DNA of 64,000 bases from Diospyros lotus (lineage: Eukaryota; Streptophyta; Magnoliopsida; Ericales; Ebenaceae). Location of the stretch: NCBI RefSeq assembly GCF_014633365.1, contig NC_068350.1, positions 30,185,119 through 30,249,118 of the forward strand, written 5' to 3'. The first letter of the stretch is position 1. Every line of letters starts with the position of its first letter. Shown here in pieces: positions 37,426 through 49,600 of this stretch. The notes below the pieces were generated by a model. The model had not been told where the DNA came from and searched no databases. It saw nothing but the letters and a program-made list of their open reading frames with translations. A program made the translations under genes and the position numbers.

Positions 37426-37760
37426 CTAACCTTTTTTTAGGGCGAAGGCGAGAGCGATTGAGGGCGAGCGAGACCGAGACGAAGAGGGCGAGAGCGAGCA
37501 GCGAGGGCAAGGGCGAGGGCGAGGGCGAGGGCGAGGGAGGCAGCGGCGAGAGCGAGGTCGAGTGAGCGGGTGAGAGCGACACAGCGAGGCTCGAGCGAGA
37601 GCGATTGAGGGCGAGCGAGAGCAAGGACGAGAAAGACAGAGACGAAGAGGGCGAGAGCGAGCAACGAGGGCGAAGGCGAGGGCGAGAGTGAGCAGCGAGG
37701 GCGAGGGAGGCAGCGGCGAGAGCGAGGTCGAGTGAGTGAGCAAGAGAGGGTTCTAGGGTT
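37426..37760 (-). repeat. GC-rich (CTCGCC)n-like low-complexity block
   Basis: The plus strand is a purine-rich imperfect repeat of 'gagggcgagagcgag', including a near-tandem duplication (37440-37560 against 37600-37740). On the minus strand it follows AAACCCTAGAACC, a common start of plant 5' leaders, so it may be a captured leader or first exon. The serine/arginine/leucine-rich frames are low-complexity artefacts. Confidence 0.5.
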
Positions 37761-38130
37761 TGCGCGCGGGGGGGGGGGGTTTGGAAGAGAAGGCTAGGGG
37801 ATGAGAGGCAGATTTGGGCGGGGGCGCGAGAAGGAGGGGGTAATTTTGGCTGTGGCTATTAAATAATATCCCTGGCGGTTTTTAAACCGCTGGGATGGGC
37901 TAACATCAATGGCGGTTCATAAAACCGCGAGGGATGCGTATGGAATACCCGGCAGTTTTTTAAAACCGCCGGGGATGTGTATGGAATACCCGACGGTTGT
38001 GACAATCGTCGGGGATTGTGTTAAATCCCCGGTGGTTTATTAAATCGCCGGGAATTTTGGTGTATTCCCGACAATTCTTTAAACCGCCGGAAAAACTTCA
38101 CCGGCACTACCCCTTTTTCCTATAGTGCGA

Positions 38131-41100
38131 TATGCCTCCTACGTTTCAAAATTTTGAAAAGAATGACAAAAGACCTGCAAATTACAGCAAAATCGAATGG
38201 CACCTTAGAAACATCTCCTATTACCATGCCAATTTCCAATGAATTTAACTTTGCTCAAAGGGACATTGGAGGAGCCTAATTTGACAGGTGGTTGAAAACC
38301 AAGGCTATTAGATTTCACTTGGGGCAATCATAGTGTTACCTTTCATCCATCTATGATATGACATATTGGACATGATTCATGGGGCCTAGCCACCAGGTAA
38401 AAATTAGCTAAATAACTATAGCATGTTCCCATAACAGTGCTCTCAAGACATCCATAAAGCATTATTCATAAACAAAAAGAAAAAGAGATGGACAGATAAT
38501 ATATTACATATTAGACATGCTTTTTTTATAACAATGCAGAGAATAGACTATATGTGGTACAATCTCTCCCCTGTTAATTCTCAGGATTTATATTCTTATT
38601 TCTCATTTAATTGTAGAACATACAGTAATATGATCAACTATGAGTTCGACCATCAAGTATGTTCTCATTCAAATACAATAATAAATTTATTAATTAAAAA
38701 TATCGTCATCAAACCATTCAAATTCTGTAAAAAAGAGAATGCGATAGAAAGTGTAAGGTTGGTCACGCTCAAACACTTCAATACTTAAATTAGATATCAA
38801 AGATTTGAATGATAGTATTCAAATTAATCTCAGGGACATATCATTTTTAGAATGAGAACTCATCTATTTATAGAGCATGAATATTTGTGATAAATATCCC
38901 TAGTATTTTGAGATCTATAGAATTAAGATTCTTATAGATAACGTCTATCCATTTTACATAACTCTCAAAGAGATTTTCAAATTTTTAAATTATCTTGTTT
39001 ACATTTTATTTGTAACCCCAAATCATAAAAAAAAAAAAAATTACAAGACAAGCTCTAAGATGGAATTTGATTATCGTCTTCAGGGGATAGTAATAGTCCC
39101 TCGGTATAGGTATCTAGGAGATCGTATTAGTCTCATGGCCTTCAGTATTACGGTCTCCTAACTTTCCTTCCCATGATCTTAAGCTCATAAATTATTTTAG
39201 GCTTTCGAGTTTTTTTAAGAATTTTAGCGAGTCTTTGGCCATGACATGTCAAAGTATAATTAGGATATTCAACCCAACCATCAGCATATATAATTAGGAA
39301 AACATATAAATATGTTGTACGTACATAACATAAAAGATTATACATTATAGAAAATGTAGAATATAACCCTAAAAAAATTATACATATATTGTTTTTCTTA
39401 GAAAAATCCATTAATATAATCCAATGGTCAATATAGATATACTAAGACTGTAAACATGTTAGGTTTCGGTCAAAACTACTTACTTTGAACTCGATTTCAA
39501 TTATTTATTCTAGAATCAATATCTAATTAATCTGGTTAGCTATAAAAAAATATACACACAATTCGACTTAGCAGAAATAGTAGACCCTATCAACTTTTTT
39601 AACAATTAAACACTTTCCCCTGTAATAAAAAAATAATTATTAAAATTTTTAAAATTTCAAAAATACCCCCCTCTCCTCGTTTGTATGTATAAAATATACA
39701 TGCATACAACAAAAATATTTATATTTTATTAAAAAATTAAACTTTCCCCTGTAATTTTTGACCTTATCTTGGATGTTAGATAGTTTCCCATCTCTAAAAG
39801 TTTCTCAAAATTTAAGATAAATTTTGAGACAAAAAAATTTATCTCAAATTTCAAGAAGAATTTTAAGATGAACCAAATTACTTTTAAATTTGAGGAAGAA
39901 TAGAATCATCTAAAAAAAAAAAATCGATCTCATTATTGTTTTACAAGGGGTCACTGATCGTAATGCTACTCTCGACCAAAACTTCTGAGTTCTAATAAGA
40001 TATGATACATTAATACAGATATAATCACACCCAAATTTATTAATTTATTATTTTCTTGTAAGTCATTCTATGATCTTTCACCCCATCCTCTTCCTCACTA
40101 AGGCCAAGCCAGCTCGTGGGCCCTTACCTTTAACAAATTTTCATATGGTCCCCTTATCTTTGAAGAATTTTTCATATACCCCTTCCATCTTTCAAGAATT
40201 TATATATATATATATTATGATTTTTCATATAACATTTAAAATTTATTAATTATTAAAAATCATTTAGAATTTACTTATAATTTTTATAAGAAAATAAGTG
40301 TAATAGTTTTCTAAAAATAAAGAATTACATATTTTTTTTTATTTTCTTGCCTTTAGCATTGTGTTTTAATTAAACCTGTGTTAATATATATTTATATATA
40401 TATATATATAATCATTTTTATTCATTTGACTCTATAACCCTGCAAAAATATATAGTTTCTCACTATTTCAGCCGAGATGATTACTCACTCTTTGAAGCAT
40501 ATTCCGTTGATGACTAGCAGCAGCGGCCCTGTTAATTTCCTCGTATGGTGGGTCCTTTTGAGCTTTGGGGATGCTCCTCCCTGTGCTTTGCAGGGTAGCC
40601 ACTGCTTTGTTTCGGTCATTTAACTTCTTTTGTATTAGTAAGAGTTTAGTTTTGTATTAGTAAGAGTTTAGTTTTGCACTTTGCCCCCAGGGGCTGAGTC
40701 TAATGGTTGGGGAAAGGTTTTTCACCCTCACATTTGTAGTGTGTCTGTGAGTCTTGGTCGATGCCGTTGATTTACCTTCTCTACCATTCCATGGGGTTGG
40801 ATAGTAAAGGCGGTCGAAGGGGCGTCATCCCAAGAGTTTAATTTGTCTTGCACTAGATATAAAACGTGACATATATATAAAAAAAAAATTAAAATTTGAT
40901 GAGTGATCTAAGATTAATTCTTTTGTATTAGTAAGAGTTTAATTATTCTTATCTCTTTATGTAATAAGACGGAGGTTTATCTAAAGGATTCTCTATCAAA
41001 ATATGAATTTGATGAGTGATCTCAGATTTTATTTTCTAACTCAAATTGCCCATCATACATATAACATATTTGTTTCAAATGTTTATTTAATATATATTCT

Positions 41101-41200
41101 TGTCCCTTTTTAATTACTTTGCATATTAATTTACATCATCAAATTAAACATTAAATTTTTATTATTCAATTTTAACATGGATCAACATGGTACTGCACGT
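38131..41200. other. Intergenic DNA, no gene recognised
   Basis: Mostly AT-rich. A TATAAATAGATGAG box on the minus strand near 38860-38878 suggests an old minus-strand LTR at about 38500-39020. Small direct repeats occur: GTATTAGTAAGAGTTTAG twice near 40630-40670 and again at 40926, and 'aatttgatgagtgatct-agatt' at 40896 and 41018. TA microsatellites lie at 40201 and 40390. No coding region is supported. Confidence 0.5.
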
Positions 41201-41355
41201 AAATATTAAACATTACTTCTGTCAATGTTATTTTTGCAGTACAATACACACCAAAACAAAAAGGAAAGTAAAAAATAATAGCCACAATCTAACACAAACA
41301 AAACAAAAGTGACCAACAACACAACAAAGAACATCGATGAGAAGGACATCTTAAA

Positions 41356-42850
41356 TCACCAAAACTCGTGTCCAAATATATCAAATAACTCAACATCCTC
41401 CAAAGCCACATCCGTACCCAATCCCTCACTACAAGTTCTTTCGATAAATGATGGGTGCACCCTAGAAGAGATCATCAGATCCCCATTGTTGGGATCGGAT
41501 GATTCGATTGCTGTGGTGACAATTCCTCCTCCTATATTGAGCTCTGAAATCTGCAGATTGTAATCCAACGATGGCGATGGGTTCTGCTGGTAATTCCAGC
41601 TCGACTTGTTTACCTTGTTTTCTTCTTGAGTAAAGAAGGAGATGGCTGGAAAGCATGGCTCTGAGACTGGGGGTTCGATAATTGTGCTAGTAGTCGAACC
41701 AAAGTTAATTAGGACTGAAGTGTCCTCTTTCAGATCAATAGATTTCTGTATCGTATCCAGGCAAGTATGGCGGCCCTTGTAGGTGGTTATGAACATTGGG
41801 GGACCATTTTGAATTTGCTGGACTTGTTTGGTGGCTCGGCAACCCTTTTCAGACCTGTGGGTGCACCTATAGTAGTGCCTGGAAACATGTTGTTTACATT
41901 AAAATCGAATAGTGTTTATAGGATGGATATATATGTATTAATTGAAAATGATTCTGGGTTATTAATAAAATCGAACCTTGGGTGAATGGTATTGATGATC
42001 TTTTTCTGTCCATACTTCCTCCATGCATAATTATCGATGATTGGAGTTGGGGCGATCTTTGTCCATGCTTCCCCAGCCTTTCTGCATATCATCAAATAAT
42101 TCAATCCCATCCATATATATATATATATATAAAGCACATATATGGAATGATAGCTACTTGAAAAAGATCAATCTCAAAGTAGTTGATGTTAAAGCAAGGA
42201 ACTACTTGAAGTGATGGGCTTACTGTGTTTAAAGATCATCATTAATTTAGTGAAATTGTTCGTGATTGTGTTTAAAATTCATGTCTCAGCCTTATGAGTT
42301 AATTAGCATAAAAAAGAAAAAGAAGAAAAGATCATCATATATAAAATTAATTGTTTTACAGGAGCAAAGTTTCCCCCTTGTTCATGGTTGTCTTGAAAGC
42401 AGAAGTTAGTTTGAGCTGTGCTTTTTTCGCCAAATCATCATAAAATAATTAGGGTTTCTTTTGCGAAAGAATCGACAGAAAATGAACCAGCTAGAATAAT
42501 CACCTTCTTTTGTAGCAGCCTCTCCTGTCTCTCATGGCGGGGCTCTCGCCGGGATCCTCAGACTCCCAACCATCGGGCATGGTGAACTTCGAAAGCGAGT
42601 AGTTCGCCGGAACTTCAGAAACCTCATCGGCAGCAGTATGCTCCTCCGATATTATTGAAATAGTCGCCGCAAAAGATCGTAAAATATTCGCGGCCAGGCC
42701 CTTGGCTGCTGCCAACGATCCGCCATCGCTCTGCAAGGTCTTTCTGCCAAGGATTGATTGGAGCTGGTTCGCCAATTCATGGCCTTCAATCAGCTTTTCG
42801 AAGGCTTTCCCCGCGGCTGCCGATGAGTTTTCCGGCCAGGAGGATTCCAT
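41356..42850 (-). CDS. Group III WRKY transcription factor (three exons)
   Basis: A nuclear DNA-binding protein; WRKY factors bind W-box (TTGACC/T) promoters, and group III members commonly act in defence and senescence. Exons are 42504-42850, 41977-42081 and 41356-41878, joined by GT-AG introns of 422 and 98 bp. The coding length is 975 bases, giving 324 residues plus stop. WRKYGQK is intact at residues 136-142. The zinc ligands are C156, C164, H188 and C190, i.e. C-X7-C-X23-H-X-C, the group III signature. The second intron splits the Arg codon before HYYRC, the conserved WRKY-domain intron site. Residues 1-60 form a Leu/Ala-rich, probably helical region, and residues 108-117 are basic ([10 protein letters not shown]), a possible nuclear localisation signal. 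I chose the Met at 42850 because group III proteins usually start this way; an in-frame Met lies 19 codons upstream. The subgroup (WRKY70/54 or WRKY41/53) cannot be fixed by eye. No defects are seen. Confidence 0.93.
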
Positions 42851-42984
42851 AATTATATGGAGTTGATATATCCTCACCCGCCAAAAGAAAACTAGGGATT
42901 TAGACAAACAGAAAAAAAGCCCATTTTCTAGGAGGAAAGATTAAACTAAAACAAGCGCCACCTGCCCAACAGCCCCCTTTTGCC

Positions 42985-43010
42985 GGCAAATTTTATTATA
43001 TCGAATTAAT
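42985..43010 (-). promoter_or_regulatory. Possible TATA region of the WRKY gene
   Basis: The minus strand carries GATATAATAAAATT about 145 bases before the chosen ATG, a plausible but weak TATA box. The whole upstream region is AT-rich, so this is tentative. Confidence 0.3.
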
Positions 43011-43298
43011 ATAACAATTTTTTCCTTTTCATATTGCTGCCAAAAGAATAAATTAAGAGGGTTATATTATTTTATGTAAATGCTCTGTTGGTTTGGGTTT
43101 TATTATTATTATGCAAAAATTAGTAAATTATGAAAGCTGAAAAGTAGTGTGTAAAGTTGATGATCATTGGACTACTAGTTATTTAATTAATTGGGAAATT
43201 AAATTGTGATTAAGGTCTCTAATTAATTTTCATAATTAAGTTGATGCAAATCAGTGAAAGAAAATTAAAATTTATTGGTTAATATTTTCCATAACTTC

Positions 43299-43320
43299 AA
43301 TATATATATATATATATATA
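43299..43320. repeat. (TA)n microsatellite
   Basis: About ten TA dinucleotides, located in the WRKY upstream region. Confidence 0.8.
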
Positions 43321-43321
43321 G

Positions 43322-43327
43322 GAGTCA
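43322..43327 (-). promoter_or_regulatory. W-box upstream of the WRKY gene
   Basis: AGTCAA on plus is TTGACT on the gene strand, a W-box core, about 475 bases before the ATG. Many WRKY genes carry such sites for auto- or cross-regulation. One occurrence may be chance. Confidence 0.35.
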
Positions 43328-43438
43328 AATCTTGCATTGGAAGTTACTTTTTCACCACGCGTTCCTTTCTTCTTTTAATATGTTTTCACCCCTTAGGAGC
43401 GTGATTTAGCCATGCAACAGTATTACTTGAGCGCAGGG

Positions 43439-43471
43439 TGACGTTATGGAACAACGCCACTACTGTGACGT
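43439..43471. promoter_or_regulatory. Pair of TGACGT motifs upstream of the WRKY gene
   Basis: TGACGT occurs at 43439-43444 and 43466-43471, 27 bases apart and about 590-620 bases before the ATG. TGACG is the binding core of TGA-type bZIP factors, which act with NPR1 in salicylic-acid responses, a known route of control for some group III WRKY genes. Binding here is an inference. Confidence 0.4.
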
Positions 43472-43670
43472 GCATGCATGCAGTCAGTGTTTTCTTGTCA
43501 AAGCAGGAAACTAAAAGCTAATCATATACAATTGTGTCGTGTGGATATATATGTAGGACTTTTATAAAGCCCACTTTGCATTGTTAATGCCGAATCCGAC
43601 AAATCAATGGCGGCTGTGGGTGGAAGGGTGTGGGTATTAGGGTATATAAGAGTCGCGCGTTCATTTCGCG

Positions 43671-43694
43671 CCCCCCCCCCCCCCTTTTTTTTTT
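43671..43694. repeat. Homopolymer junction C14-T10
   Basis: Fourteen C are followed by ten T. Tract length here is likely to be unreliable in sequencing. Confidence 0.9.
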
Positions 43695-46101
43695 ATTAAT
43701 TTGGTGTGTTCTAATTTAGCTCGATAAATCTAAAAAAACGGGTGATCTTCCCTTCTGATACTCCGTCAAATAATTCTGAATGTAAATACAATTTATACAC
43801 ATCTAAAATTAAACATTTAGCACAGCCCATATAAAATTTATCTTCCAACGTTATTGCCGCATTTCGATAGTGAATTTGTCTTTCAAGTTATCCTATTAAT
43901 TCAAACCTGGATATTTTATATAAAATTCCAAGTGCATTCGCCCCCTTTTGATGACCATTTCTATGCGTTTGACGGCATTTCTATATAAATAATTGGCAAA
44001 AGATGGATGTTGTAGTCCTGGCTAGATATTACCTTCCCTCTGACGAAGTTGCAATTCTACCCTTTGGCATAATGCCTTTCAAATGGAGCTTCGGTGGTTC
44101 GCCCGCCTTTAAAGGTTACATATTAAGGTATGGCCCCGTGGATGACCACTTTTGTTTATTATTTTGTTGAGCCAAAATTGACATTCCCGACTACTCGGCA
44201 TATTGCACGTCAAGTACAAGTACAAGTACATATATCGAAGATTTATTTTATTATCGTGGAAATTCAGGAATTTTTTAAATTTACATTTACACTCCCATCC
44301 TTCTATAAATTTCCCTTTTTAACCCCTTGATTATGACATGGAATGCAGTCTGAACCGAACCTAATCGACATATAATAATTCAAATTTAAACATTCAAATA
44401 AAATTATTACATGTTCAAGTTGGGTCGAGTTGATTGTAAGCTCGACTCACTTGTTGACACATTTGAATATGATTAAATAGCAATATGGTACACTACGTAT
44501 ACCCAATTATGATAAACGGGATGATAATTACCGTTTATTGTTAATCAAACAAACCTATGTTCTTTGGTTTGACTAGAAATGCTAACAATCTACCCCCTCA
44601 TTTATCTGCCAAATTATAATGGACAATGACATAACCATATATGCAAGTGTCATTAAAAATGAGTTTTAATACAATAAATGTAAATTTCACATTCGTGGAC
44701 GAATTTCAAGAATGAAGTGCAATTTATGTCAATTAAATGGTCTCATGTGTAATAAAATGTAAATTACAAAGTTTTGGTGAATGAAATTTGAGGTCAAATG
44801 TATAATAAATAGAAAATAATGGGTTCACATGTAATAACCTAAAACTTTACGGGTAGAAGTGTCACCTTAGAAAATTAATTTTTTTAAAAAATTGCTCCTG
44901 CCTCCCTTTTCTTCTCTAACAAACTGTGTCATTATTGGTGAACCTCCAATCACATTAAGTACCCTTTTTATTCACGTTTGAAAACACCCTACAACGTCAC
45001 TAATTGTTGTTCGCCATTCCCCGTTGCTAGAAAATGTTGAAAACTATTGAAAACTGTATTGTAACTTTGTTTTCTCTTGTAAACTAGGCCATCAAGCTAG
45101 TTTTTCTAGCTACTAAAACCTCTGTTTTATTTGATCTCTCTCCTCTATTTCTTGGTTTCTCTCGTTTGGTGTTTCAAAATTTGAAGAAATCCATTTTTAT
45201 AGCCAATTTTTGGTAATGCATACAAGTAACAAATCGCATTATCAATTACATCACTATTGCCTATTTTTTGTCTTTTTTAGTCCAGTTTCATTGGGTTTCA
45301 CAAGATCACTTCCTTATTTCAAAAGATATAGCCACTTATGATCAAATTTAAGTGATTGAGGCTTAGATTTTATTAAGCTATGCATGGGACATCAAACACT
45401 TTGTTGGAATCTTCGATTCTATTTGGTTACTTTGTTTGTGGTCAAAAATTAGTGTCCAAAGTACCAATGTGTTCTCCTTCATGTCACCTCAAAGCATCAT
45501 AAAACAAATTGATCTAATTCATAACCATTTGCTTAGAATTTTGGCTCAAAATGTCCTACCCAAGTTGTTCATCATGTCTCAAGCAAGTTTTTTCACAACC
45601 TTTCAAGCTCAATTATTTTTGATTGTACCATTATGTTCTCGGTTATTCAGCCACCCCATCATGCATTTCAACTTTGGGTTTTAAATAACTTTTAATCCAT
45701 TTGTAATTTTCAATGAACTTAAGTCCCATGAGTTCATTGTAATCCTGTCTATGATGCTCAATATTAGTTAAGGTTGTAATTGAGACAAGCCTTACTCTGC
45801 TTAAGCTCGGCTAGTTAAGAAAAATTTTAGCTAAAAATTCCATTTGAGCTCAAACTCATTAAGGATTTACTAGCCTCGAGCTTAGCTCATTAATAGTTTA
45901 TTTATTATGTTGAAAGAGCTTGAGCTTGAGCCAACTTGTTTAACATAATAAATGAGCTTTTAGTGACAATGGCAATGAAGAAAATAGAGCAATAGTGTAA
46001 AGGATAGTGAAGGCGACGACAAAGGTGGTGACAATGGCGAGAAAGAGGCATCAACAGCAAGGGAGACAAGATGACAGAAGTAGCAAGAATGAAGGAGAAT
46101 G
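43695..46101. other. Intergenic DNA between the WRKY gene and a Copia element
   Basis: No gene is recognised. Short open frames (for example 44130-44330 and 45436-45684) have no domain. An inverted repeat lies at 45901-45952. Confidence 0.5.
45901..45952. repeat. Small inverted repeat with AGCTTGAG core
   Basis: TTTATTATGTT at the left and AACATAATAAA at the right enclose 'gaaagagcttgagcttgagccaac'. It may be a decayed MITE-like fold-back. Confidence 0.5.
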
Positions 46102-46625
46102 TGTTAGTGTTGTATGCCTTGATACTAGATTTGGATGACATCTAACGGGCTTGTTTTAATGCATTAATTGTATATTTGTATAAATCTATGAAAGACAAGG
46201 TTTTCTTCATTCATATTTTCTCCAATCAATTATATAAATAAGTCTCTAGATCTTCTGTGTGAAAATCTTATTCTCAAGGTGTTGAGACTGTGTGGTAGAT
46301 TCTCTGTTAACAGAACTTCTTAAACTATTTCTAGTCCTTAAATTCTTTGGATGGGAACTCTGATTAATCGAGTATGGACTAGCATGGGAGTTACTACCTC
46401 GTTCAATATGAGGATACCGATGGGAGAGTGGTGTCACGCGCCATATGACATGAGACGTCGCTAGTGGACCTGTGAGTGGTCCTTGGGGAATGATCAGCCG
46501 AATGTGACACTGATGACTAGCCACATGGTTTGGTGGATAATTGTCATGTTATCAAGTTGCGATGGTGTGTTAATTCTTAGACTTGAATCGACACTTTTGT
46601 TTTGTGTATTAGTGTGCAGGATTTG

Positions 46626-49600
46626 CTAATTGAAGGTATTTATAGATCATAATGTAGCGAAAAAATAAAAATTTTAACTGTAAATACCTTTAAGATCTCT
46701 CCAAGGAAATAGACTACGGAATAATGGTAAAGGATTACCTCTTGACATGAAGATCCAATCCCGAAAAGTGATGATCACGAAGTCATTCAAGTGCCCGACC
46801 TCTAATGGTATCCACACAAGCTTGCAATCCAGGAACCTTGAAGGGGACGACTTTCCTAGGGACGAAAGAGTGCTAACTCAAAAGGGCTACGTGGGAGCTT
46901 TCTCTCATGCAAGTCAAATGGCATCAATGGCTAGGAGAGGCACACAGTTCGTTACAAAGAGGAACCACATAAGGGCTTATTTATAACCCTTAACCACAAA
47001 ATCCTAATTGAGGTTTGGGCCATATGGTGTAATATTTCATATTTTCGTGAGGTTGCCACGTAATTTAGACGGGTTTAAAATATCAAAAAATTGGTTTGAT
47101 AATAAAATAAATCATCGAATCGACGAAAATGAATGCCTTGGGACTTACATGTCTAAAGATAAGGGTATGACATCGACGAGCATCTCGAGACAGGATTTAT
47201 GATGCCAAGAGAAATCAAATTTGGGACAGTTTTTAGTACAACTAAGTTATAGCCTGAAAGACCGAATGATGGTAAGGGGCTTCCGGGAAGTTAACGAGGA
47301 GATTCATATTTTGTGAATAAAACAACCCTTAAGTGATTTCGGTATGAAACAAAGGGTTTGCGATCGAAACATATATTCGGGCCTAAGTGTAAATTATTAA
47401 TTTTGGCCGAGAGTGATCAAAACGATGATTTTTCTAAATTTTTTGGGATGAAATGAAGGTTTTAGAACTTATGGGACTTAACGAAATTGTTGGATAACTC
47501 AGCAGCTTCAAGGAGAGGGCTAAAATGCGAAGGAAATTGCAAGAAAGGCCAAAGTGCAATTTCCAAAATTTTTGCACAAGGCATAGTTAATCTAACCACC
47601 GCATGGGAGCCAAATATTCAGTGATGGGACGGTCGATCTTGTTAAGCTATGGCCACCATTGTCCTAGGAAGCTTTGTGGGCTACGCAATGGTCGTTGATT
47701 GGCCGAAGAAAGGTCGATTTTCGCCTATAAATAAGTCAACGATTTCAAAGAATTGGGGCATCAAATTCCTCACATTCGAGAGTGATTCAAAGGAAATGGT
47801 TAAGGGGCTTTTGTTCCTTGTGTTGAGAGGATGAAATCTTGAAATTTTGGGCTGATTTGGTGTTAATAATGTTTTAAAAAGTGGTCGCAAAATCGAAGGT
47901 TGTCGGAGTTGAGGTTTAAAATGCATGATCAAGACACATCTGGCCACTGATTCAAGTAACCAAGGGTACCATCAAGGTCACCTCATGGAGTAGGTTCAAA
48001 AGGTGGAAGAAAAACCACCATTAGAGCATTTTTCGATCGTCGACCAACGATGGAACTACTAGAGAAGAAGACGCAGGTAAAGAGCACGTGTGAAACCCAC
48101 ACACAGTACACGCGCTAACGCGTGAAGGCACATGAGGCCTAGCTAATTTCTAAATTTTTTTAATTATTTTGAGAAAAATAATTTATGATCTATGGTGGAG
48201 AAAAATTTGGAAAAATGCTTGAGGAAGTATTTATTTTATAATTTTAAGGATAAAATAGAAAGAAAATAAGAGAAAAATTAGGGAAAATAGATATTGATAT
48301 TCTTTTGAAAAAATATGATGACTGGGGGTCGTTGAAGCTCGAGGTTGAGTAATAGTACACCTGGCACGAGAATCAAGGTCGGGCATGAATTTTGAGAAAT
48401 CCTAAATTAAGTACAAGGTGCGGCCCCTAAACTCCAAATCCTATATTTTTCTCTTACGAGAGACTTCTATTGCATTAAATTTGTTTTGTGAAACTCTTGT
48501 ATGAAAACTCCCATTGTTCTCTTACATGAAATCATGTTGCATATATGAAATGTGTTTTCTTAGAAATATATGTTGTTGGCTTTTAACTATTACATTTATA
48601 AAATCTGTGTGGCCATACTATTATACCTATCTGTTGTTTCCCGAAGACAAAAGTTTGGATATCCCTCGAGAGGCACTATGCGTGCACTATTAGAAAACTC
48701 TTGTGGGGAAGAACGTGAGTCTAAGGGACAATGGATGTGGTGTTTGGATGAGTTCTATGAGGTTGGGCCGAGGTGACATAATTAGGGACCTCTCGAGAGA
48801 CGCTATGCATGTGCCGTTGAGAAAGCTCTCGTTGGAGGAGGCTAACGTGTTCACGAGACACCTCAGAGTAGTACTCATTGTTTCCTTACATTTTATACTG
48901 TTCATGCATTGCTATAAATTGTTTTGGAGTTCTTACTAGAAGATTCATCTTTTAATTGGCGTGTCCTTGGAATATTCAAACATTTCAAGTTCGACAAGCG
49001 CTCTAAGGAAAAGGAGATAGTTAAAGAATAAGCTTATTTTCCCACATGTAGCATGTTTAGCATGGCTTTGATTTTGTATAAACCTATGTAAACCTTAGTA
49101 TGTTTTGGTTATGTTTGATACGTTCGATTATTGTTTCGAGAGATGATATCCATGTAGTTCGTTTTGTAAATGTCTCAAACGATTTCTTATATGATAAATA
49201 AAGCTTTATGGTTATGTACCATATCAAGTTCAATCTGGCTTCCGCATTTGTAATGATATCACCTGTCTTAGCTATATGATTATCGGGTTTGATAGGCTGA
49301 AAAGGTGAAATTAGGAATTTTGGGAATTGTATGTATATTAGTGGTTGTGGTGTAAAAAAAAAAGAGGTAGAAATTCCTTGAATCCTAAGTTATAACATGC
49401 CTAAAAATCAAGGGTGTTACACATGGTATTTTAAGCCTATGTTTTAAACCCTTTAAAATATAGAATTGGGCTTTCCTTTTTTATTCTCCTTCTTAGGATT
49501 TATGTTTTAAATACTTTAAAACAACCCACTGAGTATTAGTTTTAAACATTTTAAAATAGCCCATTAAGCTCCTTAATCCACCCAATGTCCTCAGGTTAGT

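Larger units (their letters stand above)
34939..38130. mobile_element. CACTA element (34942-38127) carrying captured DNA, TSD CGA
   Basis: It starts CACTACAAGAG at 34942 and ends CCTATAGTG at 38127, with CGA on both sides (34939-34941 and 38128-38130). Subterminal palindromes use 'ccggcggtttt...aaaaccgccgg' (34966-35310 and 37870-38105). The 35330-37860 interior has no transposase but looks like genic DNA read on the minus strand: an exon-like ATRX-type piece, another exon-like piece with a canonical donor, and a GC-rich leader-like block. This is the structure of a Pack-CACTA. Two perfect hairpins (35461-35508 and 36915-36953) also lie inside. Confidence 0.85.

Noticed and set aside
37397..37743. 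Ser/Arg/Leu-rich frames of 75-105 codons
   Set aside because: They are translations of an imperfect CTCGCC/GAGGGC repeat in all frames, not a protein.
42851..42907. Upstream in-frame ATG for the WRKY gene (19 extra residues)
   Set aside because: The extra residues (Val/Phe/Tyr-rich) do not look like a WRKY N-terminus, and the MESSW start fits group III proteins better.
45436..45684. 82-codon open frame
   Set aside because: No domain, no splice context and no homology I can recognise; surrounded by AT-rich intergenic DNA.
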